A stretch of DNA of 64,000 nt from Caenorhabditis elegans (lineage: Eukaryota; Nematoda; Chromadorea; Rhabditida; Rhabditidae), in the NCBI RefSeq assembly GCF_000002985.6, contig NC_003283.11:8618001-8682000 (forward strand), given 5' to 3'. Every line of letters starts with the position of its first letter. Within the stretch, counting starts at the first letter, position 1. The notes below the pieces were generated by a model. The model had not been told where the DNA came from. It was given only the letters and a program-made list of their open reading frames with translations, and made no database searches. Below are positions 52,201 to 63,349 of this stretch, piece after piece. Position numbers and translations under genes: made by a program.

Positions 52201-52612
52201 CTCTTTTCCAAGAATCGGATGACGATATTTTCAAGTTGCAAAGTGAAAGTGTGGAAGGACCATATAACTTTTTAAAAGTTATGTCAACAGAAAAGGTGAG
52301 AAAATAGTTTACGAGTTGGAATAAAGTTCGAGATTCATATTTGATGTTAAATCGCAAAACTAAAGTACTGAAGATGTTCAAAACAAATTTCATTTTCAGC
52401 CACCAAAGGAGCCATCACTATCTGATTTCAACTTCCCTGAATCAGTATCATCATCGAAGAAAGCCAACTCAACGGGTAGTGGTTACACATCATCAGACAG
52501 TGATTCAATAATCACATCTCCTTGTGCTTCAATCATTGCTGATGAGAGCCTATTTTCATCCGTGTACGGTGTCAATCAAGTATTGTGCCCTTCATCATAC
52601 CCAGTTGTGTAA
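28263..52612 (+). CDS. Smaug/SAMD4-like SAM-domain RNA-binding protein
   Basis: Secure exons are 32305-32456, 48065-48478, 48871-49047, 51196-52295 and 52400-52612, all phase-consistent, ending at TAA 52612. Probable earlier exons are 28263-28301, 28949-29041 and 29837-29904, which also fit in phase (0,0,0 to 2). A start at ATG 28007 just after a ttttcag would fit too. The large exon encodes the SAM domain (LGYWLKKLRLHKYAPLF to SIEKLYERP) with VTNGARKKI, the hairpin-contact motif of Smaug and Vts1. It is followed by a helical region like the Smaug PHAT domain (LIYRVIETLNHMIFPLRKG). A Ser/Asn/Gln/His-rich linker precedes the SAM domain. Proteins of this family bind CNGG-type hairpin loops in mRNA and recruit repression or deadenylation machinery in the cytoplasm. 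Intron 32457-48064 is very long. The 5' reading frame before 32305 is uncertain, because the second exon is also open in another frame. Confidence 0.82.
37647..37842 (+). CDS. Candidate alternative first exons of Smaug-like gene
   Basis: Exon a starts at ATG 37647 (MTDNFRRVSPKSSHYL) and ends at TTGAA|gtgagt, position 37729, phase 2. After a 45-base intron ending cccaacag, exon b (37775-37842) ends CAGG|gtaggc in phase 1, exactly the phase needed to join the exon at 48065 (codon G|AC, then PSLVM). Donor strength, the short intron and the phase match at both joins favour a real alternative 5' end. Exon b's peptide (Arg/Ser rich) is less convincing than its other frame, so the call is tentative. 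Confidence 0.45.
42649..42768. repeat. Two alternating CG tracts
   Basis: GGCGCGCGCGCACC at about 42650 and CGCGCGCGCGCG at about 42755 are alternating purine-pyrimidine runs within an AT-rich intron. Confidence 0.7.
43624..43660 (+). repeat. AGAGGC hexamer microsatellite
   Basis: Six perfect tandem copies of AGAGGC. Confidence 0.9.
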
Positions 52613-53366
52613 TAACCCCATCTTTCAATTTACAAAAATAGGTTAGCCATGTTGTCACATGATTATCATTTTTCGTCTTTTTTATTTTAAATAGAATTTC
52701 TTCAGAAAAGTTTGAAGTAAATGTTTTAATTTCGGCAATAACTTTTCTGGAGAAGTTTAATCAAATTTCCACAAAAATGTATCAATACCCCAAATCCCAA
52801 AAAATCGGTGAAACATACTTCATTTGTAGGCTTTTTTCATTTTCAGTTTTGTAAATGTTACTAAATTAAATAGTTCGCTTCCATGACACACAAAATTTGT
52901 GTTTTTTCTTTTTCTCATTTTTTTCTCAAATTGCCTTTTAGTTGCATAGTTCATGTATCCATACTGTATTCATTAAACCGTATCCATATATACCTCTAAA
53001 CATCTCTTCAAATACCTCTTATTCTTTTAATTCAACTACTCTCACTCCTGCGTTCGTTTTAGAACGTCTTTTTTATTAACAACATCCCTAGATCTTTCCA
53101 TGTTAGTATTACACTTTGTGGAGCAATGCCCTTTCAATTTTCTTTCCATTTTTTTTTGTTTATTATGTTCTTTTTTGTCAACTCACCGATTTCCTGTTTA
53201 TCTGAAATTTCTGCAATTTCTCCTATACTAATCATTACATTTTCCATACAAAAATCCCGATAAGCTTTCCATTATCTGTTCACTTTGACCCAAACAAATC
53301 CCGCTGCACTATAGTTGCCTTCAAGAATTTAAATCCCTTTCATAGAATATTCGAATTAGAAATGTA
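52613..53366 (+). other. Probable long 3' UTR of Smaug-like gene
   Basis: This AT-rich, T-rich stretch follows the TAA at 52612. Candidate AATAAA motifs on the plus strand occur only further on, at about 53652-53665 (AATAAACACAATAAATC). The 3' UTR may therefore run about 1 kb and overlap the antisense ORF at 53.4 kb. Confidence 0.4.
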
Positions 53367-53534
53367 TCAACTCCCTCCTTGATCCTCTTGCCACTCATTC
53401 ATTTTTTTCTGCACCGCCCATGCGCGTAGTGCCGTGCTCTCAGCGAGTCCGGTCATTTGCTCAATCTGCTTTTCACCCATTGGAGTCACCCGTGGATCTG
53501 TTCCCGGGTTCCATGACATTTTGTACCGAATCAT
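53367..53534 (-). CDS. Small hydrophilic ORF antisense to Smaug 3' end
   Basis: On the minus strand a 55-codon frame (MIRYKM then SWNPGTDPRV, ending NEWQEDQGGS and TGA) has preferred codons and a non-repetitive composition. It looks amphipathic and helical toward its C-terminus (LRAWAVQKKMNEWQ). A TTTGTAG acceptor-like site lies 11 bases before the first ATG, and a TATA-like ATGTATAAAG is close upstream. The ATG could also be that of the SWNP start, giving 50 residues. No family is recognised. It is either a genuine short gene or the last exon of one. Confidence 0.45.
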   Translation of the reverse strand: MIRYKMSWNPGTDPRVTPMGEKQIEQMTGLAESTALRAWAVQKKMNEWQEDQGGS

Positions 53535-54016
53535 GTGCTTTTTTCTACAAACTTTATACATATAACTCAAGTGCCTTCAAAAATCTCTTATCAAAACCTA
53601 CTACTATTTCATTCGTTTTTTTTTTTCAAAACTGAGAACCGTCAGATTTTCAATAAACACAATAAATCGTGAGAATGTTGAAAGGAACTCGTTTTATTTA
53701 GAATAAATTTCAGATAAAAGTGCAAAGGAATTCATGAATAAAACATTTAAAATTCCAGACAGACGCAATTCCGAATGCGAATGACAGAAAAATCGGATTA
53801 AATTGATCAGAATACTGTTTTTGGGAAATTTCAGGAAAACAATTGTAAATCGAAACTGAACAAAGTTCCGGGGATCTAGACTACGTAGGTATTTCCCAAG
53901 AATATAATTTTTTTCACGGTTACTTTTTTTTCATGTTAAACAATCAAAATCAATTTTTTCAAAGTGAAAATTATTAACAATTTTATTGAACTATTTACTA
54001 AAAAAAAGTAGTTTCC
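53535..54016. other. Intergenic region
   Basis: AT-rich sequence between the small antisense ORF and the receptor cluster. Plus-strand AATAAA motifs near 53655 may end the Smaug-like transcript. No coding sequence is supported. Confidence 0.4.
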
Positions 54017-55506
54017 TCATTTCCAAGAATCTTTTAAAGCATCAAAATATTCTGCTTGTGATGGTCTCATTGATATATGCTTCCCTTCCAACGTTCTTAC
54101 TGATTTCATTGTATCTCCGTCTGGAGATATTCGTTTTTTCGCAAGAATCTGTTTTTTAAGACTTCGATTTCTCGAAATCAATACCCATGGGAAAAGACAA
54201 ACGTAAGCGTTCAGAATCTGGAATATTTTAAAATTAAAAAACAAATAAAATAAATAAATATCACTTACATTATTGTATAGAAAGTTTGCAAGACCGTATT
54301 CCCAGTCTGTCAGGTTTGAAAGAAGCCATATCCAAATAGGAATCATAGATAATACTTTAAATATGGATGCACCTGCGACTGCAGGCAACAGTGTAGAGGT
54401 CCATGCGTAAACTTCAGACATCTGGAAAACCAAAATAATGCAAATTGTTAAAAAAAAATCCCAAAAAACAAGCCTCCTAGGGAACTAGTACTAAGGAGGA
54501 TTATTTTATGGTAAATTGGCGGTTTATGACAACAAAACTATGGCCATCTTATTCTTATATTTATATTATTTATACTTTTATTATTGCATTCTTATGATCA
54601 AAGAAGATGCTTTTATTTCTCCTAAAACAAAAATACCACAAAACACTGTAATCTCAACTTGCCTGATATCTTCTTTTCAGACTGGCCTTTCCTGTAGACA
54701 GCCTATAATTTCGTATGCTACTTCTCCACGCAAAGATCAAAATCTAAAAATCTGACATCACCAGAATATGAAACAATAAAACTCTTACAATTAGTCCGAG
54801 ATAGTCAGAAAGACTCATAAGTGAAGTTGCTAAAATCAGCTGCCCGTCTGCAAAAACTGAAATTGCCCGAGTTTTCTTTCAATTTCAAAAGTTCACTCAC
54901 AAATATGTACTCCAACACTGAAACTTAATGCTAAAAATACCGCAGAAACTATTGAAACATAGATTAAAACTACAAATGTGGTACTAGCATGAAAATCTGG
55001 ATATCGAATTGCACTGTATCTTTCTGTAATTTCAAAAATATGGCAATTCGCTGAAAATAAACTAGGGATACACAAACCCATAGAAAATAAGAGCATAGAT
55101 AATGATTGTAGACAGACTCCGAATTCATGTATAAACTCCCACGTTTTACTTCTCAAAGTAGCGAATTCTGGAGTCAATGCGTAATATTTCGAAGAATTTA
55201 AGTATTCGAATATTGAAAAACCATATGAGGCAAAAAGAGTCATTGAGAGACCAACCATAAGTAGATATACTCTGGAAAACTTGGTGCATTAGAAACAGAT
55301 TTAGTTGTTTACCACTTTTCATACAAGAATAATATTTTTCAGACCTAGTTTAGTCAAAGAATTGAACATTGTTATACAGACCTGCAATATGGATGTAAAC
55401 GTTTTGCATTCCAAATTAAATACAATAAAAATAAAGAACACGTGAATGAATGGAATACTAATATTGACTCAAAAACCGTCAAAGTTGACCAAATAATACT
55501 GGGCAT
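54017..55506 (-). CDS. Seven-helix chemoreceptor A (Sra superfamily)
   Basis: Seven minus-strand exons (55382-55506, 55078-55271, 54901-55023, 54789-54847, 54663-54743, 54269-54421, 54017-54217) give 311 residues. The model matches the two neighbours exon by exon: exon 2 is 194 bases here and in receptor C, and exons of 59 and 81 bases recur in receptor B. Signatures are WEFIHEFG, M-E-RYSAIRYPDF at the end of helix 3, KRRYQ then MSEVYAW before helix 6, and the tail VRTLEGKHISMR ending LKDSWK. These are serpentine receptors of the Sra superfamily (SRE, SRAB or SRXA group, not resolved), presumed odorant receptors in sensory neurons. Intron 5 uses a GC donor (CAG|gcaagt). Intron 2 is 54 bases with no stop in frame. 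Confidence 0.85.
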
Positions 55507-56601
55507 TGCTGAAAATGCCTGAAAATAGAAATTAATCATTGCCATTTCTTTTTTCTTCAAAAAAAAAGTCAGGCGGATCTGTCATGCAAGAAGGGTTCCT
55601 AGACTTTTGCGTGAGAGCTTCTGAACAAAAAAAAACCGAAAAAAGTTGATAAATTATCAAAACTTCAAGAATCTGACGTGAAAAATTCCGATAATTGTGG
55701 GTTTGTCGAGGTTTGTCTAAACTTCATAGAAAGCGCGAAAAACTCTGATTAATTCGTAAAGCACTTGGCAGAAATGTGAAAATGGTTCGGAAAAAAATAA
55801 TTGGAAGAAAAACTACATGGAATGCCCGCAAACTTTTCTTTTTGTCTAATTTCATATTCCAGGTATGTAATCAAGACTTTCAGGTGTTGAAAAATAACAA
55901 AAAAAAATGTCAGTTACTGATATATACGATTTCAGAAAACATTCTGCCATCTGAATTTTATGTCTTGCTAAATGGATATGACAGCCTACACGTCAAGATG
56001 TTAAACATTGATGTTTTAATTTTCGTTTCAAATTTCTTAAAACAAGCACAGATGTGCAGAAAACATGTGCTTATGAAGTTTCAAATATTATGATTAATAA
56101 GAACGAAACGAAAAAAATGTGTACTCGAACACATTTTCTATTTAAATTTAAAACATTTTCCGTTTCGATGCATTTCTATATAAAAAAAGCATCAAATCAA
56201 AAAATAAAAATTCCAAAATCTTTCAAATCTTCGATATGGTTGAATAAATCTCATTGAACTTTCAGGTTTTCTTTTTTATGCTACTGCATGTTTCAAAAAA
56301 GTTACAAACTGAAAAAAAACCAATCATATAAGAAGGGACGGAAATTTTTTCTACAATAATCTCCAAATATCAATTTACATTCCGTAGAAAAAATAAGTAC
56401 TTTTTAAAAATTGACCCACAATAGATTTCATAATTTTTAGTGATTACAAAACTTTTAGTAATTTGCAAGAATTAGAGAATCTGAATCCCAATTAAGAATC
56501 TGGAAAAATACACCTGGTGTCCCAAATAAATTTTCAAAATGTATTATTCCGTCGGTATAAATAAAGATTAACACTCTGCGATAAATTTATTTGATTTTTA
56601 T

Positions 56602-58020
56602 TTATTTCCAAGTATTCTTTAAAAAATTAAAATGATCTTGAATAGTTTCTCTCATTTGAATTGTTTTTCCATCAAGAGTTCTAACTTGATTTTGTGGACC
56701 GATTCGGCTTCGATTTAATAGTTTCTGAAAAATATATATAATTGATTTGAAATGCTCCAAAAAGTTTACCGTTTTCTTTATTCTTTTGTGCTTATAGACA
56801 ACTAAAAATGGGACACAGATAGTGAAAACACTTGTGATATTTTCAAAATAATGTGAAAAAGTCATCTGATAGTATCTACTGTTTTCAAGAGTTGACAAAA
56901 GCCAAACCACAATAACAAAAGTAAAATGTATCAAAAATGCAATACAAGCTACTGGAATTATTGCTTGTGTCCAGATGTAAACATCAGAAATCTGAACATT
57001 TTAAAAGGTTAGAGTTAAAAAATTCGCGAAATTCAGAATACCTGAAATCTTTTTTCGAGGGACGCAATTCCAGCGGTTTTTCTATAATTTTGAATGGAAT
57101 ATTGTGATGAGATAATTAAAATCTGAAATTATAGTTTCAAAATATATGTTTAGTTTTGCAAAATTCTCACCACTAATGCAGACATGTCAACCAGGTTCAT
57201 TATTGTGATGGCGATCACGTGGAAATCCACTGAAGCAAAACAGTTTTTTGTTAGAAAATAAATTAGTACCTACCCAAGTGAATAATTTGAGCATAGCACA
57301 TTGATAAAATGGAGATAATGACACCTAATGTAATGGACAATACCTGATTTCTAACAGATTGAGTAATTGTTTGTTTCGCCGTGATATATCGTTCTAAAAG
57401 TTTCAAAGTATGTTTGCTATCTGGAGAACTTAGTGATTTTAATTATCGACTTTTATTCTACAGTGAAAAGTCATTGTTTATTACTAACCCAAAGAAAACA
57501 TTTGAATTGAAAATGAATGAAGAGCAAATGCAAATTCATGTAGTAGGCTCCATACGTATAATCTCATCGATGATGTGTAATCTATCGCATTTTCAGCATC
57601 TGCACCAATCAATAACTCAAAAATTTGAAACCCGTGTGTTAGTGCAAGAAAAAATAATGAAATACTGAAGAGCAGGAGGAACGGCCTGAAACGTTGTGAG
57701 ATGTTAGATCAGAAGAATTTAAAAAAACTTTTTAAAGATAAGTTTGAAAACTATAACTAAGGAACTTTTGGGTAGAATTAAAAATTAAAGCTTATGGGTT
57801 TCTTTAGATACATTTTTTTGAATATTTTTTTAAAATCTGATTTTGCTACGGCTATCTCAATTCCTACTAATAGTTGTTTTAAAACTTGCGGCAAGAACTA
57901 CCTGCTAGTAGGTTGCACTATCGTACTATTGGCAATAATATACACAAAATAAGTGCTAGAGCCCAGTGCAATAGTTGTGATAACAAACTCAAAGAAATTG
58001 AAAATATATAGCCAATCCAT
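56602..58020 (-). CDS. Seven-helix chemoreceptor B (Sra superfamily)
   Basis: Seven minus-strand exons (57902-58020, 57489-57685, 57274-57393, 57171-57229, 57042-57122, 56770-56991, 56602-56724) join in phase to 306 residues. The ATG at 58020 (MDWLYIFNFF) sits one base after a tgcag and gives a first exon of 119 bases, exactly as in receptor C. An upstream ATG at 58104 is also open but would add a second hydrophobic stretch. Shared marks are LLHEFAFALHSFS, E-RYITAKQTI, EKRFQ then ISDVYIWTQ, and the tail VRTLDGKTIQMR ending LKNTWK. It lies 152 bases after the stop of receptor C in the same direction, so the two may share transcription or be a recent tandem duplication. Confidence 0.85.
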
Positions 58021-58172
58021 ACTGCACAGACAAGAAAATGCTAAAAGTATAAGAAATGAAAAAGGGATACAATGAAACAAATATATCAGTACATAGTAAA
58101 ACATTGCTTGATCATGCGTACTATGACTTCATATCATAAGACATACGTGGGCATATTACTTTCTAGTTGTTA

Positions 58173-59293
58173 CTATTTCCAATTCTGTTTCAAATATTCA
58201 AAATAATCATGTTTGCGTGGTATTTCTCTGCCATCAATAGTCTTTCGTACATCTAACGATTGAGCTTTTGCATGAATGAGCTGAAAATTGACGGTGCTCT
58301 GGACGAGAAACTAAAAATTCAGAACTACCTTCTCCCGAATTTTCCTATTTTTCAAAAGTATTACAAATGGCAGAATAACTGCATAGATATTGAGTATATT
58401 GTTATAAGCTATGATCCAAATAGCTGCTTGATTTTCAGTAAAATTTGAAGTAATTAACACCCAAATAGTGATTATGCACATGAATTTTGAAAGGCTAGCT
58501 AGAAGAACAGCAGGAATAAGATGTCGGGACCATGTATAAACATCAGATAGTTGAAATCTTTGATTAAGGGTTAATACACCAACAGTGGAACGGTAATGGC
58601 TCAATGATTTTTGCCAGGCAATGATGAGAAACTGAAAGTTAAATGTATGTTAAAGTTATAGTAAGATAAAAATGGAATACTACTATAGAAATTAACTTAC
58701 AATACAACTTGAAATATCCACCAAAGTCATTGCGACTGTGGGAGAAAACATATCTTGACCCATATGCACCGTGTATGAAAATCCTATTGAAATGATAATA
58801 GACCCTAACAAGCTGAATATAAACCATATTCTTATTTTAAATGATCTGTAGGCAGTTGGACATAGACTTGCAATGAGTCTTTCTGAATTTTTAGTTAATA
58901 TTTTAAAGAATCTTGTGAAATTTACAGACCAATTGAAAATAAGAATAATGAAAGGGATTGTAGGGAATAACCGAACTCGTGAAGGAATCTCCATGTGATT
59001 CCTCTTACAGAAACAAAATAAATGTGATAATAAGTTTGCTTTTCGAATAAAAACTCGAAAACAGTTAAGCCATGTGAAATATCCAATAGATAAATAGATA
59101 CAGAAAACAAAATTAGCAAATTTCTGAATAAGTAAAAATTCAAGTTTTTTTTTCAGAATTTCAAATTTTTTTACCTGCAATTGAAATGAAGACTAGAAGC
59201 TTGATAAATTATAAAACTGAATAACGTATTTGACAGAAGAGCCAGTACCACTACGCAAATTTCTAGATAAGCAAGAATAACAAGAACCTCCAT
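58173..59293 (-). CDS. Seven-helix chemoreceptor C (Sra superfamily)
   Basis: Five minus-strand exons (59175-59293, 58930-59123, 58701-58882, 58329-58631, 58173-58280) join in phase to 301 residues. The ATG at 59293 (MEVLVILAYL) directly follows tttttcag and A. Marks shared with A and B are RFLHEFGYSLQS, E-RLIASLCPTAY, QRFQLSDVYTWS and the tail IDGREIPR ending LKQNWK. Two introns present in A and B (after the helix 5 segment and before SEVY/SDVY) are absent here, so exons 3 and 4 are fused forms. The 47-base intron before E-R has a weak gtctgt donor but is required by frame and is conserved in position in the other three receptors. Confidence 0.85.
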
Positions 59294-62200
59294 TCTGAAA
59301 AAATGCTAGAAGTATAACTTACTTTTGTAAAGTTTAAGAGAAACGAGTGAAGAAGACTGAAGATTAATAAAAACGAAAAAAAAAACTAAAAACTAATGAT
59401 GTGAAATTTGAAAAAAAAAGTTCAGTTGTATATTGAGCAAAATTCTTGAAGTGTTACTAAAACGTGATGCATCACGAATTCGCCCAAATTTTTCATTTAG
59501 TATGTTCATCTAATTCCTTGTACTCTTATTCTCTTATTGTTGCTCTCCCAAAAATAATACCACTATTTTCAAACTCTCTACAATAGAAATATTTGATGAA
59601 TTTAAGTTTTTTCCTAAAATAGGAATCATTTGTAGAACATGAATAAAATGTCTGAAATTCCAAAAATTTTGGGTGCACCCCAAGTGCAAAAGTGGGTGAT
59701 CGTGTGAAACTCTCACAGGCCTTGATATGAAAATTTTGTAATAAGTTCCCAATGTTTAACAATTGGAGATCTATTTTTATACCGAATTTCTTATTGAAAA
59801 ATTCAAGAAATTTTTCGGCATAAAAGTTAATGATTAAATAAACGAGGTACAATCATTTGAAACATTTCATATTTATTTTTTTAATAAAAATCGTCCATTA
59901 AAACCAAGACCTTTGATGTTGAAAAAAAAATCATAAACGAATACTGCATAATATGTTTTATTTGATTTGTATTTAACATTATATTACCAGAAAAAAACTA
60001 CGAAAATTAAATGATTCTATAATCATTTTTCCGTATATGTAAAATTTCAGCCGTCGTTTTGACAATTTTGAACAATGTCAGAACTAAATATTAAAAAGTC
60101 TCGAAAATTATTTTTTATATCAAGATTTTGTGAATTTCGGCAAAAACACAAAAAATATTACAAATAATGGTGTAAAAATACCAAAGATTCAACAGAAGAA
60201 CATAATCAAGTTGGTTGTTATTTCCATTTTCTGCGAATCTACTGAAAGTAGATCAGTTATCACGTGACATATTCCATGTTCCGCATCGAACATCCGCATC
60301 AGAACAGCCCAGGTAAATACACGTCGAAATCTTGTACCGTGCCATTAAATGAGCCCACTCATTTCCTATTTCATTCTCACCATTGAACAAAATTGAAATA
60401 TGTTTTATGCCATCTGTGAAAACAGACAACAAAAAAAAACCTCCTAAACTCGGATCTTGTTTGCTGCATTTACAAGCTTCGGTGAGAAAGACTTTGGAAA
60501 AATCTGAGCTCTCGTGTGACTCGTGTGAGGGAGTTTTCGTTGAAGTTTTGGAAATTGAGTTGAATTTGTAAGAAATTGACAAACGCTGGGCAAGAAGTTA
60601 CTGGAAAATGCCGAGTTCATATATGTTATATTAAATGTGCTGAAAATTCGCAAGAGTTTGTTAAAAAAGCTAGAAAAATGTTTAGTTAGCTCTGCCGAGC
60701 AGTGGTGAAATGCAACTGCTGGAACGGTACATTGCGGTTTGAAATTTTTTTCAGAAGTTTTCCTTCTGGAACCTTTATCTTAAAATTGCCTCAAAACAAA
60801 AAGACTACAAGTTTATTTTTATTTTTACAGAATATATTATAGTTGTAGTTTGTTGTCAGCTGTACAGTTATTTCTTCAAAGAGTGATCTTTGTTGTCCAT
60901 CAAAGAAAGATACAGGTGAACAATTATTGGCCATATGGAACCAATTCTGTGAAAACTTGTATTTATGTTATGAAGAGAAACTGAAGATCACCTGGATTTG
61001 CTTGTGGCTCATTGTTAATAGCTTGTGAACAGTCTATCCTCGGAAAATAGGTTGATCAAAAATTTTCTGTTATAAATATTTTATTGCTTTTTAATATGCC
61101 TTGTTTTTGTGTGAGGAACGTTCAAATATTGTTAAAATATCCAGACAACAGAAAATCACATGAATTTGATTATAAAGGGTACTACTGGCTTAACAGATGT
61201 CTGGCTCTATATAAAGTTGCCCGATTAAATTTTTAATTTTTAAAGTTAAAGTTTGTTGTTTTTTTGTTTTAAATTGTGTTGCATACGATCGTTTTTCAAA
61301 AAAAAAAACAAATCTTGACGACTCTAGACCATAAAGTTTTTTTGCTGATAAATATCTTCTACATTTCAAATATTAGCCTGGTATTATTCCTAATGAAAAT
61401 ACGTCAGCTTACGCATTGGAAGAATTTCAATTTTATTTTGAGCTGTTTTGGTAAATCTAGTTTTCTACAAACCAAAAGTTAATGAACAAAGTGAATCCAT
61501 TTCCAACAAGAAAGATTACGTCAGAGGATGATTATTTCTCGCTGGGTCTAATTTTAGAAAATTACTTTCAACCCCGGGAGTTTTTGATATGTTTGTGAAT
61601 TGCCCAAATGATTTTACTTTTTAACTAAAAATTCATAACCATTCATTAAAATTTCCAAATAGAATTTAAACCTTTTTATATTGCGAAAATTATGCGAAAA
61701 AAAAATTACAAAAATTTGCTTTATATATATATATATATATAAATATATATTTTAGGCTAGATTTAAATTGTGTTCATTGCAACGATTACTGTCTAGATTT
61801 CTGCACTTTTGTTTCTAACTTCTAATTGTGAATCATTATAATAATATATTTTATGCACCAAAAGTCATATTTATACAAGATCGTTGAAAGTGTAATCTTC
61901 AGAATTTTGACGGCTTTTGTCTGATGAAATTTTCAAGAAACACCACTTGTATTGTTGTTTCAGTTACATTTAACATTTAACATATACATTTGTTCAGTTT
62001 ATTTAAGGTGTAAATCACTTTTATTTTCGAATATAAATAATTACCATTTCATCTCAACTTTGACTAACTCAATTTCAATGAAAATTGGAATTAAAAATAA
62101 ATACTCTAATCTCTGTGTTTTGAGCTGCAATTGATATTGTGGTAAGCAATTATTTTATTCTAACGATTTCTCAAGAATGTCATGGGAACTGAAATAGTGC

Positions 62201-63349
62201 ATTTAGCTTGAGTGCTCTAATTTTCTCTTTTTTTTCAACGTGACCGCTGTAATTTCGGTTTCCCATAGTTATTATCTTCAGACATCATTAACAGCGCTCT
62301 TTGTTTTTTCAGACAGCTTTTTTGTCATAATACTTCGAATTTCTATATGCAAGAAAACCATCACAAAATCTAATATTTCAATTTTCTATCCCTTCTAGTA
62401 GGAAGTTTGGTAATTGAGAAACTTTAACTTGTTGTGAGTAATAAATCAAATTTTTGCTTATTTATATCGCAGACAGGGTAAAAAAGTTTGGTCTTTTTCC
62501 AACACGTATGCAGCCCCACCTGGCCTTGAAGTTGATCTAATTCGGCAATTATTTGTTGTTTTTATTTGAATGTTAAACAGTACTTGTGACATAATTTACT
62601 GTGCCCTTAATTGAGCTCAATTTCATATTTTTGCCAAAACAGTGAACATCTCCAAAACTAACAAAACTCTGCATATCGAAAGTATTTTTAAATAATTCTA
62701 CAATCTCAAACATAGTGAAAAAGTGCTCTGAAACAATTCAGATCAAAATTTATGATAAGTTTTGCTGTTCGAATATTTGTGACAACCTAGTCGTAAAATA
62801 GGCTTTAAGATTAAGGACGACTAGTTTCAATGACTGTGGAGGTAAACTCCCTTCCTTAGATGTTGTCTTTAAAATTCGTATTCATTATTCGGTGTGAACC
62901 TTATCAAAAGTCATTGTTTTTTATAATTGGCTTGAAAGTTTCTTTGGTAGTTTTTCAACCTTACGTAATTTTCTAAACGCAACCACACTTTTTAAATATT
63001 TTTGTATTTTCTTTCTTCTCCGACTAATAGTAAGCTATAATTACAGACGTGATCTCTTCATGTGATCGCTTTCTTTTTGACATTTAAAATAAGCTGAGTA
63101 CGTGAGCAGCACTCTTCACTTCCCACTTTGCTCCCAAGAGGATGAAAAATTGTTTATCATATCCTATTTTGCTATTGAATCTTGAGTTTGTTCTGTAATG
63201 TATTAATGAGTTCACTTTTCATATCTCTACTTAATCAGATCATATCTCTTGATTAATGTCATTCATTAAATAATTTGAGCTTCTAATGTATCGGCTTTCT
63301 TCTCTCATTTATTTTTTCAATAGTTAACTTCCGTTTTTTTGCAGGTACT
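59294..63349. other. Intergenic region with candidate relic frames
   Basis: Four kilobases lie between divergent receptors. No complete gene is supported. Near 60383-60715 (+) a short frame contains SELSCDSCEGVFVEV, reminiscent of a saposin-B opening. On the other strand 60253-60582 is also open. A TA dinucleotide run lies at 61722-61750. The right part presumably holds the promoter of receptor D. Confidence 0.4.
61722..61750. repeat. TA dinucleotide repeat
   Basis: About 29 bases are TA repeats with one AAA interruption, in an AT-rich region. Confidence 0.8.

Noticed and set aside
51276-52393. Minus-strand frames opposite the SAM-domain exon
   Set aside because: Shadows of the Smaug-like coding exon, with no splice signals or domain content.
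57898-58104. Start of receptor B at ATG 58104
   Set aside because: The ATG at 58020 gives a first exon identical in length to receptor C and lies right after a splice acceptor.
58922-58990. Stop codon in receptor C after the helix 3 segment, suggesting a pseudogene
   Set aside because: The stop lies inside a 47-base intron whose position and phase match those in receptors A, B and D.
59526-59852. Minus-strand 108-codon frame after receptor C
   Set aside because: Lysine/phenylalanine-rich composition expected of AT-rich DNA, with no splice partners or recognisable motif.
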